From the NCBI RefSeq assembly GCF_017368455.1, contig NZ_JAFNJU010000003.1:62001-126000 (forward strand): DNA of 64,000 nt, read 5' to 3'. The notes under the pieces were generated by a model, which was not told the origin of the DNA, made no database searches, and saw nothing but the letters and a program-made list of their open reading frames with translations. This stretch comes from Proteiniclasticum aestuarii. Lineage in GTDB: Bacteria; Bacillota; Clostridia; Clostridiales; Clostridiaceae. Below are positions 51,550-60,714 of the stretch, piece after piece. Position 1 is the first letter of the stretch. Every line of letters begins with the position of its first letter. The position numbers and the translations under genes were made by a program.

Positions 51550-51988
51550 TTCGTCTAAGCTCCTTAAAAAAATTCCTGAGAAGGGCTTCAGAGGCCTCAT
51601 CATGCAGCCAGAAAGCTTCCACATGATGATCTCTGGGGGGAAGGTCATTGATGGACAGAGCGCTTCCGAAGGCACCCTCACGGGGCTCGATGGCACCGAT
51701 ATAGACTTTTCTTATTCTTGATTTCCGGATCAGGGCGGAACACATGAGGCAGGGCTCCAGGGTCACATAGAGGGTGCAGCCCGTAAGCCGCCATGTACCG
51801 AGTTTTTCGGCCGCTTCTCTGATGGCCATGACTTCCGCGTGGCCTGAAGGGTCACTTTTTCCTTCCATGTGATTTCTTCCTCTGCCGATGATCTCGCCGT
51901 CTTTCACCACTACACAGCCCACAGGCACTTCATTTTCAGTATAGGCCTTTTTCGCTTCCAGTAGCGCTTCCTTGTAAAAATCCATCAT
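51542..51988 (-). CDS. tadA: tRNA-adenosine(34) deaminase TadA
   Basis: The 148-residue protein starts at the double ATG at 51988/51985. Zinc ligands His50 (GHAEVMAI) with Glu52 catalytic, and Cys80 and Cys83 in EPCLMCSAL are all present. It turns A34 to inosine in tRNA-Arg(ACG), encoded 3.2 kb away. Overlaps psd by eight bases. Confidence 0.95.
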   Translation of the reverse strand: MMDFYKEALLEAKKAYTENEVPVGCVVVKDGEIIGRGRNHMEGKSDPSGHAEVMAIREAAEKLGTWRLTGCTLYVTLEPCLMCSALIRKSRIRKVYIGAIEPREGAFGSALSINDLPPRDHHVEAFWLHDEASEALLRNFFKELRRND

Positions 51989-52082
51989 TTCTCTGCCGCT
52001 CTTCCTTCCATGAACTGAGCTATGCTCATCAGTTTTTCCATTAGAATCATTGTAATGGAAGTTGGGGTTTTCCGCCACTAAA

Positions 52083-52124
52083 AGAAAAAGAAACCAGGAA
52101 CCACATATGCTGTGATGCCTGGTT
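52083..52124 (-). terminator. Terminator of the trehalose operon
   Basis: On the minus strand AACCAGG/CCTGGTT with an inner CAC/GTG stem is followed by TTTCTTTTTCTTT, just after treR. Confidence 0.75.
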
Positions 52125-52141
52125 AGATTCTTTCCTACAGA

Positions 52142-52858
52142 TCAGGGCCGGACTCTTCTTGCCACATCGATGAATCTGAACTTATCGGGACAGTGTCTGG
52201 ACTGCGTGAACTGAAAAAGTTTCCCGGTTTCCAGATACACCAGCGAATTCACCACGGCCACCACGTCATAGTCCTGGAGATCCAGATTCTTCCGGTCCTC
52301 TTCGGTGGCTTTTTCTATGATGATTTCCTTGTGCGCATGTCCGATGGTAATGCCGAGTTCTTTCTCGAAATACTCATATATAGATCCTTTGCAGACTTCC
52401 TCTGTAAGCTCACCCACCACATCTTTGTAGAAGTAGTCCTTATCAAGGATTACTCTTCTTCCATCGATGACTCTCACACGGATGAGTTCCCAGATGTCCT
52501 TCAGTTCATTCTGTTCCACCGCGTGTACAGGGAAAGCCGATTCCTTCAGGAGCCGGAGCCGGACCACTTCTGTGTAATGGCTCTTCATGTTGGTGCGTTT
52601 CGCCATTTCCTTGAAACTGATGAGTCCTGCCACGGGAAAATCGAATCGGTTCATCTCAAGAACAAAAGATCCTTTTCCTTTGATTTTTCTGATATAGCTG
52701 TTGGCCGCAAGAAGACCGAGGGACTTTCTTACCGTATCTCTGGAAAGATCATAGGTCTCCATCAGTTCTTTTTCCGATGGGAGTCTTTCTCCCGGTTTCA
52801 GGATACCTTCTTCTATATCTTTCTGTATTCTGTTATATAGAGCTGAGTACTTTGCCAT
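52142..52858 (-). CDS. treR: Trehalose operon repressor (GntR family)
   Basis: The 238-residue protein has an N-terminal winged helix-turn-helix with GntR signature (GERLPSEKELMETYDLSRDTVRKSLGLL), residues about 22-50, and a C-terminal UTRA ligand domain (about residues 85-235). It is the third gene of the tre operon, as in Bacillus. It probably binds the CTTGTACGTATAAG-type sites at 55898-55945 and lets go when trehalose-6-phosphate is present. Confidence 0.92.
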   Translation of the reverse strand: MAKYSALYNRIQKDIEEGILKPGERLPSEKELMETYDLSRDTVRKSLGLLAANSYIRKIKGKGSFVLEMNRFDFPVAGLISFKEMAKRTNMKSHYTEVVRLRLLKESAFPVHAVEQNELKDIWELIRVRVIDGRRVILDKDYFYKDVVGELTEEVCKGSIYEYFEKELGITIGHAHKEIIIEKATEEDRKNLDLQDYDVVAVVNSLVYLETGKLFQFTQSRHCPDKFRFIDVARRVRP

Positions 52859-52887
52859 TTCATATCACCCAATCCATAATACCACGA

Positions 52888-54561
52888 CTATTTATGAGGC
52901 TCAATGCTTAATACCATGGTTTCGTAAGGCCGTACTGAAATTTTACCATTGTCCCAGCTGAGACCATCATAATTTCCGAGGAGCACCTTGTAGTTTTCCG
53001 GCATGCCATCAGGCAGTCCGTGGTGTGCAGGGTCAAAATACACCTGTTCCGCATAGAAATTGCTGATTACGAGAACGCGCTTCTTATCCAGAGTTCTCAG
53101 ATAGGAAAAGAGCTTTTTATGATTCTTGTCGACCATCTTGTAGGAGCCTTTCTGGATCACCGGATTTTCTTTTCTGAGTTGAATGAGTTTCTGGTAATAG
53201 GCAAAGATGGAGCTTTCATCCTTCAGGTCCCTTTCTGCACTGACGCCCTCCTTTCTGCTGAAGGGAATCCAGGGCGTGCTACTTGTGAAGCCATGTCCCT
53301 CGTCATCGTTCCATAGGATCGGTGTTCGGCCGTTGTCTCTGGATTTGGCCTGGAGAATCTGAAGGATCTTCTCTTCGGCAAGTCCTTCTTCCTTCAGGAT
53401 ATTGTAGTAGTTGGTGCTTTCCACATCCCGATATTCTTCGATTGACGTGAAATAGGCATTGGTCATGCCGAATTCTTCTCCCTGATAGATATAGGGTGTG
53501 CCTTTAAGCATATGAAGAGTCGTGGCCAGCATCTTTGCGGATTCTTTAGGATAATTTTCATCATCTCCGAATCTGGACAAGGCTCTGGGCTGATCGTGGT
53601 TACTGAGGAACAGGGCCATATTGCCCCCGTGCTCATCCATGCCGGACTGCCAGTGGTCGAAGATATCCTTCAGCTCCTGGAAATCGAAATCCATGAGCGA
53701 CCATTTGTCGCCTTCATCGTAATCCACCTTCAGGTGATGAAAATTGAAGACCATGCTGAGCTCATCCTCATCGGGATGAGAATACCGGACGCAGTTTTCA
53801 AGGGTGGTGGAAGACATCTCACCGACGGTGATGGTGTCCTCCACTCTGCCGAAGCTTCTTCTGTTGAGTTCCTTGAGATACTGATGGATTTTCGGACCAT
53901 CGGTGTAGAATCTTCTTCCGTCACCGATTTCATCATCCATGAATGAATCGGGTTTTGAGATGAGATTCACCACATCGAAGCGGAATCCGCTGACCCCTTT
54001 TTCCAGCCAGAAATTGACGATCCGGTACAGCTCTTCTCTGACCTCCTGGTTTTCCCAGTTCAGGTCCGCCTGGGTCCTGTCGAAGAGATGCAGATAGTAT
54101 TCATCAAATTCGGGCACGTATGCCCAGGCATTTCCTCCGAATTTCGACATCCAGTTGGTGGGTGGACCCCCATCCTTTCCTTTTCTGAAGATGTAATAAT
54201 CCTTATATTTCGGATCTCCTTTCAATGCCTTCTGGAACCATTCATGATGGGTGGAAGTATGATTGAACACCATGTCCAGCATGATGCCCATGCCTTTCTT
54301 CTTCGCTTCGGAAATGAGATGTTCCAGGTCCTCAAGGGTTCCGAAGGAAGGATCCACCTTGTAATAGTCGGCCACATCGTAGCCGTTGTCGTTCATTGGA
54401 GACACAAATACAGGAGTAAGCCAGAGGTAATCCACACCCAGTTTCTCCAGATAATCCAGTCTGCTCGTGATTCCAGGTATGTCCCCAAGGCCATCCCCGT
54501 TGGAATCCATGAAGGACTTCACATAGATCTGATAGATGACACTGTCGTTAAAATTCTTCAA
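52888..54561 (-). CDS. treC: Trehalose-6-phosphate hydrolase (GH13)
   Basis: The 557-residue protein starts at TTG 54561, placed because AAAGGAG is ten bases upstream; an ATG ten codons earlier has none. The GH13 motifs are complete: LDMVFNHTS (I), GFRFDVVN with the nucleophile Asp (II), TVGEMSS with the acid Glu (III), FLSNHDQPR (IV). It splits imported trehalose-6-phosphate to glucose and glucose-6-phosphate in the cytoplasm. Between treP and treR. Confidence 0.93.
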   Translation of the reverse strand: MKNFNDSVIYQIYVKSFMDSNGDGLGDIPGITSRLDYLEKLGVDYLWLTPVFVSPMNDNGYDVADYYKVDPSFGTLEDLEHLISEAKKKGMGIMLDMVFNHTSTHHEWFQKALKGDPKYKDYYIFRKGKDGGPPTNWMSKFGGNAWAYVPEFDEYYLHLFDRTQADLNWENQEVREELYRIVNFWLEKGVSGFRFDVVNLISKPDSFMDDEIGDGRRFYTDGPKIHQYLKELNRRSFGRVEDTITVGEMSSTTLENCVRYSHPDEDELSMVFNFHHLKVDYDEGDKWSLMDFDFQELKDIFDHWQSGMDEHGGNMALFLSNHDQPRALSRFGDDENYPKESAKMLATTLHMLKGTPYIYQGEEFGMTNAYFTSIEEYRDVESTNYYNILKEEGLAEEKILQILQAKSRDNGRTPILWNDDEGHGFTSSTPWIPFSRKEGVSAERDLKDESSIFAYYQKLIQLRKENPVIQKGSYKMVDKNHKKLFSYLRTLDKKRVLVISNFYAEQVYFDPAHHGLPDGMPENYKVLLGNYDGLSWDNGKISVRPYETMVLSIEPHK

Positions 54562-54608
54562 GTTCTGTTCACTCCTTTCTTCCAGTTTCATTCGTTTATA
54601 AGTGTTTT

Positions 54609-55853
54609 TTAGAAATACTTCAGTTTAAAGTCCATCCCTTTTCCTTTAAGGATCCCCTTCTTGTCGAAGAAGATGGTGAGGACGAAGGGAACGACCACAG
54701 CGATGATCATGCACAGCACGAAGACCATAATGTATTTCGGCTGAATGGACAGGAAGCCTGGAAGACCACCGACACCGATGGAGTTTGCCATGACGCCCGA
54801 ACTGACCGAAACGATGGCTGCGATGGCTGATCCGATCATGGCTGCCAGGAACGGATAGATGTATTTGATGTTGATACCGAACATGGCAGGTTCCGTGATG
54901 ACCAGCGGCGCATAGAGGAATCCGAATAGACTTGCAAAGAGCCATCCGAATGCAGAGGTGAGACCACCATAAACAACTGTGGAGATGGCGTCGCCGATGA
55001 CCCATCCGATGGGGCCCAGGACGATATGAGCAAGAAGCACGGTGGGCACCAGGGCAAAGAACGGCACGAGAATCATGGACAGATAGTCGGGCACGATCTT
55101 CTTGAAGAATTTCTCAAGATAGACAAGAGTGAATCCGGCCAGCATGGCAGGGATGACCTGAGCCTGATATCCGATCATATCCACCTTCGCAAATCCGAAA
55201 TCCCAGAAAGGAGCTTCTGCTCCTCCGGCTACGCCATAGGCGTTCAGAAGCTGTGGAGATACCAGTGTGATACCCAACACGATACCGAGAATCTGTGTGG
55301 TGCCGAACTTTCTGGCCACGGACCAGGTGATGCCTACGGGAAGGAAGTGGAATATCGCTTCTCCGATGATCCAGAGGAAGTGATTGACACCAGCCCAGAA
55401 CTGATACTGGGAGACGATGGTATCCTCTCCGCCATTTAGAATCGGAACTGCTTCAAGAAAATTTCTAAAACCTAAGATAAGACCTCCGACAACCAGTGCG
55501 GGAATAAGTGGAGCAAAGATTTCTGCAAGATTTGCCAGCAGTCTCTGAGCGAAATTCATGTTGCTCTTGGCGGACTGCTTCACGACATCCTTGGATACGC
55601 CTTCAATACCGGATACGGCCGCAAATTCATTGTAGAAGTTGGCCACATCGTTGCCGACGATGACCTGGAACTGGCCTGCCTGGGTGAAGCTTCCCTTCAC
55701 GCTTTTCAAGGCTTCAATTTTCGGGATGTCGGCTTTTTTCGGGTCCACCAGAACAAAACGCATTCTGGTCACACAGTGGGTCACAGCGGAAATATTCTCC
55801 TTGCCACCAACGAGTTCGAGCATCTTTTGAGCATCTTCTGTGTACTTTCCCAT
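54609..55853 (-). CDS. treP: PTS trehalose-specific IIBC component, internally shortened
   Basis: The IIB domain is intact with the phosphoryl-accepting Cys27 in THCVTRMRF, followed by the linker and about ten IIC membrane helices. The product is 414 residues, whereas Bacillus TreP and E. coli TreB are near 470. The reading frame passes from FLYAPLVIT straight into TEPAMFGIN near residue 317. In the family, the strand before this motif continues into a GMHH region and a helix before the GITEP motif; these appear to be missing in frame. IIA would be supplied by another enzyme. Transport activity is doubtful. Confidence 0.85.
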   Translation of the reverse strand: MGKYTEDAQKMLELVGGKENISAVTHCVTRMRFVLVDPKKADIPKIEALKSVKGSFTQAGQFQVIVGNDVANFYNEFAAVSGIEGVSKDVVKQSAKSNMNFAQRLLANLAEIFAPLIPALVVGGLILGFRNFLEAVPILNGGEDTIVSQYQFWAGVNHFLWIIGEAIFHFLPVGITWSVARKFGTTQILGIVLGITLVSPQLLNAYGVAGGAEAPFWDFGFAKVDMIGYQAQVIPAMLAGFTLVYLEKFFKKIVPDYLSMILVPFFALVPTVLLAHIVLGPIGWVIGDAISTVVYGGLTSAFGWLFASLFGFLYAPLVITEPAMFGINIKYIYPFLAAMIGSAIAAIVSVSSGVMANSIGVGGLPGFLSIQPKYIMVFVLCMIIAVVVPFVLTIFFDKKGILKGKGMDFKLKYF

Positions 55854-55897
55854 GTTAATCCTCCTTTTTTCTAAGCCTATGCCACAAATTCTCGCAA

Positions 55898-55997
55898 CTT
55901 GTACGTATAAGCTATATTACTAAAAATATAACCTGTACGTATAGGTTTGTCAATACGTTTACAGGAAAACCAGCGCATTATTTATAAAACGTTTACA
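55898..55997 (-). promoter_or_regulatory. Trehalose operon promoter with two TreR-like operators and two cre boxes
   Basis: On the minus strand TTGACA (55953-55948) and TATATT (55930-55925) are 17 bases apart. One near-palindrome (55932-55945) fills the spacer and a second (55898-55911) lies 34 bases downstream in the leader. A TGTAAACGTTTTAT cre-like box is at 55984-55997 and a weaker TGTAAACGTATTGA at 55950-55963 covers the -35. TreR repression and CcpA control are inferred. Confidence 0.78.
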
Positions 55998-56023
55998 ACA
56001 TGATAAAGGGTTCAGTTTCAATG

Positions 56024-56049
56024 AAAAAAGGAATCCCGGAGGATTCCTT
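56024..56049 (-). terminator. Terminator of the CNNM/CorC gene
   Basis: On the minus strand AAGGAATCC/GGATTCCTT with a four-base loop is followed by TTTTCATT, overlapping the stop codon. Confidence 0.85.
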
Positions 56050-57319
56050 ACTGTGCTTGAGCGGGATTGGTCTTCATGATCATCTTGATTTTCTTGATGC
56101 GGTTCTTGTCCACTTCCTCCACGATGAATTTGATGCCATCTGTTTCGATGATTTCACCGTTTTCAGGGAAGGTGCCAAGGATGCCGATGAGATATCCGCC
56201 GATGGAATCGAATTCTTCTGATTCGATATCCGTTCCGATGTTGTCATTGAGATCGTCCAGACGATAGGAGCCTGAAACCATATATTCGTTTTTGCGGATG
56301 GTCTCGATATCGGTCTCCCGGTCTTCATCGAACTCATCATCGATCTCTCCGACGATTTCCTCAAGAAGGTCTTCTATGGTTGCGATACCCACTGTACCGC
56401 CATATTCATCCAGAATGACGGACAGATGGGTTCGCGTCCGCTTGAGTTCCTTGAACAGTTCTGGAATCCGCTTGAATTCATAGGCATAATAGGGTTCTCT
56501 GATGTATTTTCTCAGATCGAAGTTTTCCTTCTCTTCATCGGAAAGGAAGAGGAGATCCTTAACGTTGAGCACACCGATGATGTCATCGATGTCTTCCTTG
56601 TAGACGGGGAATCTGGAAAACTGTTCCTTCGTGATGATTTCCTTTATTTCCTCATAATCCGCTGCCACATCGATGGCGATGATATCGACTCTCTGGACCA
56701 TGACGTCCTTCACCTGAAGATCTCCGAAGTCGAAGATGTTGAATACCATCTCCTTTTCTTCCTCTTCAAAAACGCCTTCCTCACTGCCCACATCCATCAT
56801 GGTTTTCAGTTCAGCTTCTGTGACAAGGGGATGACCCTGGTTGATGTTTCCGCCGAACAGTTTGATGATGGCGGAAGCGATGCTGTAGAAAATGATGACG
56901 AGAGGGGTCAGAAGAACCATCAGAATACCGACTGGTCTGGAATAGGCCATGGCGACTTTTTCGGCATACTGCGTAGCAAATGATTTCGGGGTGATTTCAC
57001 CGAAAATAATGACGACAATTGTCAGTATGGAGGTGGCAATTGCCGTTGCACCTACACCGAATCTGTTAATGGCAACAAGAGTAGCCAGGGCGGATGCAAA
57101 GATATTCACGATGTTGTTGCCGATGAGTAGTGTACTGATAAGCTTTGACGGGTTGTCAATGAGACGCAATGTTCTCTTTGCCCTATGGTTTCCTTCTTCC
57201 GCAAAATGTCTGAGCTTCATTTTGTTCACTGCAGTGAAGGCTGTCTCTGCAGAGGAAAAAAATGCGGAAAGAAAGACCAGTATGATCAGTAGAATAATCT
57301 GCCACGAACTCGGGTCCAA
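56048..57319 (-). CDS. CNNM/CorC family membrane protein (DUF21, CBS pair, transporter-associated domain)
   Basis: The gene encodes 423 residues. The N-terminal DUF21 membrane domain (about residues 1-185) contains [18 protein letters not shown] and [24 protein letters not shown] pair follows near residues 205-325 ([46 protein letters not shown]), then the CorC_HlyC domain near residues 340-420. Members act in magnesium or sodium homeostasis; older names call them haemolysins. The TTG start is preceded by AGGAG. Confidence 0.92.
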   Translation of the reverse strand: MDPSSWQIILLIILVFLSAFFSSAETAFTAVNKMKLRHFAEEGNHRAKRTLRLIDNPSKLISTLLIGNNIVNIFASALATLVAINRFGVGATAIATSILTIVVIIFGEITPKSFATQYAEKVAMAYSRPVGILMVLLTPLVIIFYSIASAIIKLFGGNINQGHPLVTEAELKTMMDVGSEEGVFEEEEKEMVFNIFDFGDLQVKDVMVQRVDIIAIDVAADYEEIKEIITKEQFSRFPVYKEDIDDIIGVLNVKDLLFLSDEEKENFDLRKYIREPYYAYEFKRIPELFKELKRTRTHLSVILDEYGGTVGIATIEDLLEEIVGEIDDEFDEDRETDIETIRKNEYMVSGSYRLDDLNDNIGTDIESEEFDSIGGYLIGILGTFPENGEIIETDGIKFIVEEVDKNRIKKIKMIMKTNPAQAQ

Positions 57320-57474
57320 AATAAATCAACTCCTATAAATTTGTTGTTTTTCATGTGCTTAATAATAAGTAATTATAGCAAATAAACAACTAAAGATAAA
57401 ATTATTTCAGAAATTTGGGAATTGATGGGGCAATAATGATAAAATATGTGAAAAGAGCAAAGGTGGTATGACTT

Positions 57475-58086
57475 TTGATATACATTATCATAGGACCATC
57501 CGGGTCCGGAAAAACGCTGGTAGGAGAATATCTGAAGGAAAAAGGAATACAGGAGCTGATTTCCCATACCACAAGAAAACCAAGACCGGGAGAAGTGGAA
57601 GGAATTGCCTATCATTTTGTGGAGGAGCCGGTTTTCCATGCCACAAAGAAAGTGGAGGAGAACTTCTACGCAGGGAACTATTATGGCGTGTCCCTGGACG
57701 AAGTCCAGAAGAAGACCAGAGCAGGAGATGTCTTCGCCGTCACCGATATCAACGGGGCAAAGGCCTTCAAAGAGAAGTACAGGGATGATGTGAAGGTGAT
57801 CTACGTGGAAAGCACACCACGAAAACTGAGAGCACGGATGAAAAGAAGAGGAGACAGCAGGGCATCCATCCGGCGAAGAATCGATGCCTACAGGAAGAAT
57901 AAGGAAGCAGGGCAGCGTTTCTATGCAGATGTGATATTGGATAATAATTATTCGAAAAAAACCCTCTCGGCAAAGGTGGACCATGCCTTAAAAGTACTTC
58001 ATCACAGCCGAGGGAAAACGAAGAGAATGCTGAGGTCAACCAAGAAAAAGACTCAGAAGGAAATCTCGATGAACTCCCGAATCTGA
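57475..58086 (+). CDS. Guanylate kinase-like protein
   Basis: The 203-residue protein starts at TTG 57475 after AAAGGTGGTATGAC. P-loop GPSGSGKT is at residues 7-14, the guanylate-binding segment SHTTRKPRPGEVEGIAYHF near residue 30, and AVTDINGAKAF near residue 85 follows. The family P-loop is usually GPSGAGKG, and Gmk proteins are about 205 residues, so length fits while the P-loop differs. The basic tail (KTKRMLRSTKKKTQKE) is unusual. It may be a second copy next to a conventional gmk elsewhere. Confidence 0.75.
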   Translation: MIYIIIGPSGSGKTLVGEYLKEKGIQELISHTTRKPRPGEVEGIAYHFVEEPVFHATKKVEENFYAGNYYGVSLDEVQKKTRAGDVFAVTDINGAKAFKEKYRDDVKVIYVESTPRKLRARMKRRGDSRASIRRRIDAYRKNKEAGQRFYADVILDNNYSKKTLSAKVDHALKVLHHSRGKTKRMLRSTKKKTQKEISMNSRI

Positions 58087-58179
58087 CAATATTTATCATG
58101 TGTTCGATAAAAGTTTAACCTCTGTTTACAATATGCAGGAAATATTCTGCTACCATGGTAGTAGATTGGAGGCGAAGTA

Positions 58180-58398
58180 GTGGTGGGTAGTTTTAGCAAG
58201 ACCCTATTGTTCATGATGATGATAAGCGCTGGCCTGTCACAGACGGTGACTGCCAGTGAAGAAGTAGCACAGGCATCCATAGGAAATGCATCGGATGTCT
58301 ACTTTCAGGCATTCTGCGCCGCCATGGCCACATTACTGGTGGTATTCGTGTTATGGGCAATCATATTCAGACCAAAATTTAAGAGTTCCGCAGAATAG
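58180..58398 (+). CDS. Small membrane protein with signal-like N-terminus
   Basis: GTG at 58180 follows GGAGG seven bases upstream. The 72-residue protein has an N-terminal hydrophobic helix ending at TVTASEEVA, like a signal peptide cleavage site, and a second helix near residues 44-64 (FCAAMATLLVVFVLWAIIF), then a basic end. It may anchor in the cytoplasmic membrane. No family recognised. Confidence 0.6.
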   Translation: MVGSFSKTLLFMMMISAGLSQTVTASEEVAQASIGNASDVYFQAFCAAMATLLVVFVLWAIIFRPKFKSSAE

Positions 58399-58436
58399 AT
58401 TTAAAGCTGAGTTAATAATCTTCCATTAGAATGAAG

Positions 58437-58458
58437 CCTGAGCAGTCAGGTTTTTCTT
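58437..58458 (+). terminator. Intrinsic terminator
   Basis: A short stem (CCTGA/TCAGG, loop GCAG) is followed by TTTTTCTTTTTT. Confidence 0.7.
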
Positions 58459-58513
58459 TTTTGCACAGGTTTTTCACATCACCGTGATATTCTGATGAAA
58501 ACCGAGAAAGAAC

Positions 58514-58522
58514 TGTTATAAT
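58514..58522 (+). promoter_or_regulatory. Extended -10 promoter element
   Basis: TGTTATAAT contains a TGn extension and a perfect TATAAT. The start of transcription near 58529 would fall after the GTG at 58526, so the true protein start may be further in (GTG at 58544). Confidence 0.6.
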
Positions 58523-58525
58523 GAA

Positions 58526-59293
58526 GTGAGTACATACCAACGGGTGAATGAATTGGAAGATAGATTAAGATTTCATGGCAATGAAAGAGTGAAAAGAATA
58601 CAGGAAATCAGACGAAGAAATCGTCGCAGAAGAAGAATATGGCTGGGGCTTCTCCTCACGGTCCTCATTGTGGTCACAGTGACACTGCTGGACCGCAACG
58701 GTCTTTTTGAAATGTTCTTCAATAATAGAGTAAGCTATGCCGGAAACACGGAATATACGGAAATGGTATCGGAGGACGGAACGGCTTCCAGAGAGGATCT
58801 TGTTTCCTTATCACAGATTCTCATCAATCATCCCTTTGCGCTGGGGCAGGAGGAACTGATTCTGGGGAAACCCGCCGGGCCCATCGGATCCGGCGCTTTC
58901 GTGGACTGGGTTTTCTATAACCTTACAGGAGAAGCGCTCAGCGAGAAAAGCAGCGAAACAGGTCCTCTTTCCACCAGACTCTGGGATCAGTCCACTGCTG
59001 TCATGGAGTCGGACTTAGAAGTGGGAGACCTCGGATTCTCCATGGTACCGGAAGGCAGCAAAGTGAATCATGTAGGCATCTACATCGGCGAGATAAACGG
59101 AGAAAAAGCCTTTATTCATGCAGGCGGGGTGCAGTACAAGGCAGAAGGACTGGAAGAAGGCAGAGTGGTGATTTCTCTCAACAATACCTTGAAGAGAAAC
59201 AATGTGGATATGCATGGCAGCAAATTTTCTCCCTCTGCACCATCGACCCAGTTCGTCTATTATAGAAGACCCAATATTGAATTCGTGAAGTAG
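58526..59293 (+). CDS. Membrane-anchored NlpC/P60-like protein lacking the catalytic cysteine
   Basis: The gene encodes up to 255 residues; the start is uncertain (GTG 58526 or 58544). A very basic cytoplasmic segment (RRRNRRRRRIWLG) precedes one membrane helix near residues 38-55, and the outside domain looks like NlpC/P60. At the place where the family has DCSGF, the protein reads GPIGSGAFVDWVF near residue 118, with no Cys. The later His in NHVGIYIG (about residue 182) and the His in FIHAGG (about residue 198) are kept. It is probably inactive as a hydrolase and may bind or regulate wall peptides. Confidence 0.65.
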   Translation: MSTYQRVNELEDRLRFHGNERVKRIQEIRRRNRRRRRIWLGLLLTVLIVVTVTLLDRNGLFEMFFNNRVSYAGNTEYTEMVSEDGTASREDLVSLSQILINHPFALGQEELILGKPAGPIGSGAFVDWVFYNLTGEALSEKSSETGPLSTRLWDQSTAVMESDLEVGDLGFSMVPEGSKVNHVGIYIGEINGEKAFIHAGGVQYKAEGLEEGRVVISLNNTLKRNNVDMHGSKFSPSAPSTQFVYYRRPNIEFVK

Positions 59294-59309
59294 AAGGAAG
59301 GTGTTTATT

Positions 59310-59402
59310 ATGTACAAGAAGCGTGATATGATCACAAAAATCGTGGCCATCGTTATTCTACTAGGTCTGGTAGGATCCGTCTTTGCGGCGGCGCTGATCT
59401 AG
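59310..59402 (+). CDS. Single-helix membrane peptide, 30 residues
   Basis: GGAAGG lies eight bases before ATG. The peptide (MYKKRDMITKIVAIVILLGL...) has a basic start and one hydrophobic helix. It begins 17 bases after the stop of the NlpC-like gene and shares its transcript; a strong terminator follows. Likely a small membrane partner or regulator. Confidence 0.6.
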   Translation: MYKKRDMITKIVAIVILLGLVGSVFAAALI

Positions 59403-59421
59403 AGAATTGAGACCCATGGAA

Positions 59422-59469
59422 GAAGCAGGAAAAGAGCGTCAATGGATGAGCTCTTTTCCTGCTTCTTTT
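59422..59469. terminator. Strong bidirectional terminator
   Basis: A perfect 16-bp stem (GAAGCAGGAAAAGAGC and its complement) has a 12-base loop and is followed by TTTT. It ends both the 59310 gene and the Gfo/Idh gene on the other strand. Confidence 0.9.
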
Positions 59470-59476
59470 GCATTTC

Positions 59477-60478
59477 TTATTTTCTGTAGGGTTCATCACC
59501 GGGAAAGGAGAGGCCGACCTGTTCTCTGGCTTCATCCATGACTCTGTGGACGGACAGGGCCAGATGTCTGTGATTGATGAGAGAAAAGGACCGTTTTTCC
59601 CGGATGGTCTTTGCAAACTCCAGAGCTTCATAGACCATATCCTCTTTCACCGTATCCGGCCTCAGAACTTCTTTCGTTCCATCTCTCAGAATTACCGTGA
59701 TTTCCCGCGGGCTTCCGATTCTGTCGATGAGAATGCTGCCCTTCTCTCCCTGGATTTCCGAGGGAAGATGGGAATCACTGATCTTTGAGTACATTAGCGC
59801 TGCTTCCATGTCCTTGTACTGAAGGAGCATGGAGCCGGATCCGTCCACACCGCCATCTTCCAGAATCGTTGCCTGGGCTTTGACCTTCTCCGGTTCCCCG
59901 AAGAGATCCACCAGTGGATAGAGGCAGTAGATGCCGATGTCCATGAGCGCTCCGTTGGAGAACTTCCTCTGGAAGGTGTTCACTGGTTCTCCGGATTTGT
60001 GCCGGTCGTATCTTGAGGAATACTGACAGTAGATGCCGATGTATTTTCTGATTCTGCCGATTCTCTCGAGATTTTCCTTCAGCAAGAGATAGGCCGGCAT
60101 GGTGAGGGATTTCATGGCCTCCATGAATACAAGTCCCTTTTCTTCCGCCAGGTTCATGACTTCCGTGAGTTCCATGGCATTGGATGCCGCAGCCTTTTCC
60201 ACCAGCACATGCTTGCCGTGCTGAAGAAAGAGCTTTGCCTGGGGTGCATGCATGGAGTTGGGGCTGGCGATATAGACCGCGTCGATGAGGGTGGATGCGG
60301 CCAGCTTCTCGAGATCGGTGAAAATCATGACATCCTCGCCATGCTGCCTGGCAAGATGTCTGCCTTTCTCTTCCGTTCGTGAATACACTGCAGCAAGCTT
60401 CATCTCGTTGCTTCTTGCGGCTCCTTTGATGAATGCGTCTGTGATGAATCCTGTGCCTATGGTTGCGTATCTGATCAT
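59477..60478 (-). CDS. Gfo/Idh/MocA family oxidoreductase
   Basis: The 333-residue protein starts at ATG 60478 after AAGGAGG. The Rossmann fold begins MIRYATIGTGFITDAFI, with GHLA-type ribose contacts. The catalytic-region motif VLVEKAAASNAMEL is near residue 90 (EKP in most relatives is EKA here) and the second domain near residue 130 onward is beta-rich. NAD(P)-dependent sugar or cyclitol oxidoreductase of unknown substrate. Confidence 0.9.
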   Translation of the reverse strand: MIRYATIGTGFITDAFIKGAARSNEMKLAAVYSRTEEKGRHLARQHGEDVMIFTDLEKLAASTLIDAVYIASPNSMHAPQAKLFLQHGKHVLVEKAAASNAMELTEVMNLAEEKGLVFMEAMKSLTMPAYLLLKENLERIGRIRKYIGIYCQYSSRYDRHKSGEPVNTFQRKFSNGALMDIGIYCLYPLVDLFGEPEKVKAQATILEDGGVDGSGSMLLQYKDMEAALMYSKISDSHLPSEIQGEKGSILIDRIGSPREITVILRDGTKEVLRPDTVKEDMVYEALEFAKTIREKRSFSLINHRHLALSVHRVMDEAREQVGLSFPGDEPYRK

Positions 60479-60714
60479 TAGGACATTCCTCCTTGACATT
60501 TGATATGCAGGAACCATGTCCTGCTATTTCTTTCATTATACATGAGGTGAGCATAAAGTCTGCGGTCTCATGGCGATATTACGGAAAAACCGGATTCAAA
60601 AAGGGACTACAAAGGGAAGAATTCTGCACCCATGGTTTGTTATTTTTTCACAGCAAGGTCACAAAGGGTTCAGAGTTCTATGATAAACTGAGTAAGTAAA
60701 GGAAGGTGTTTTTT

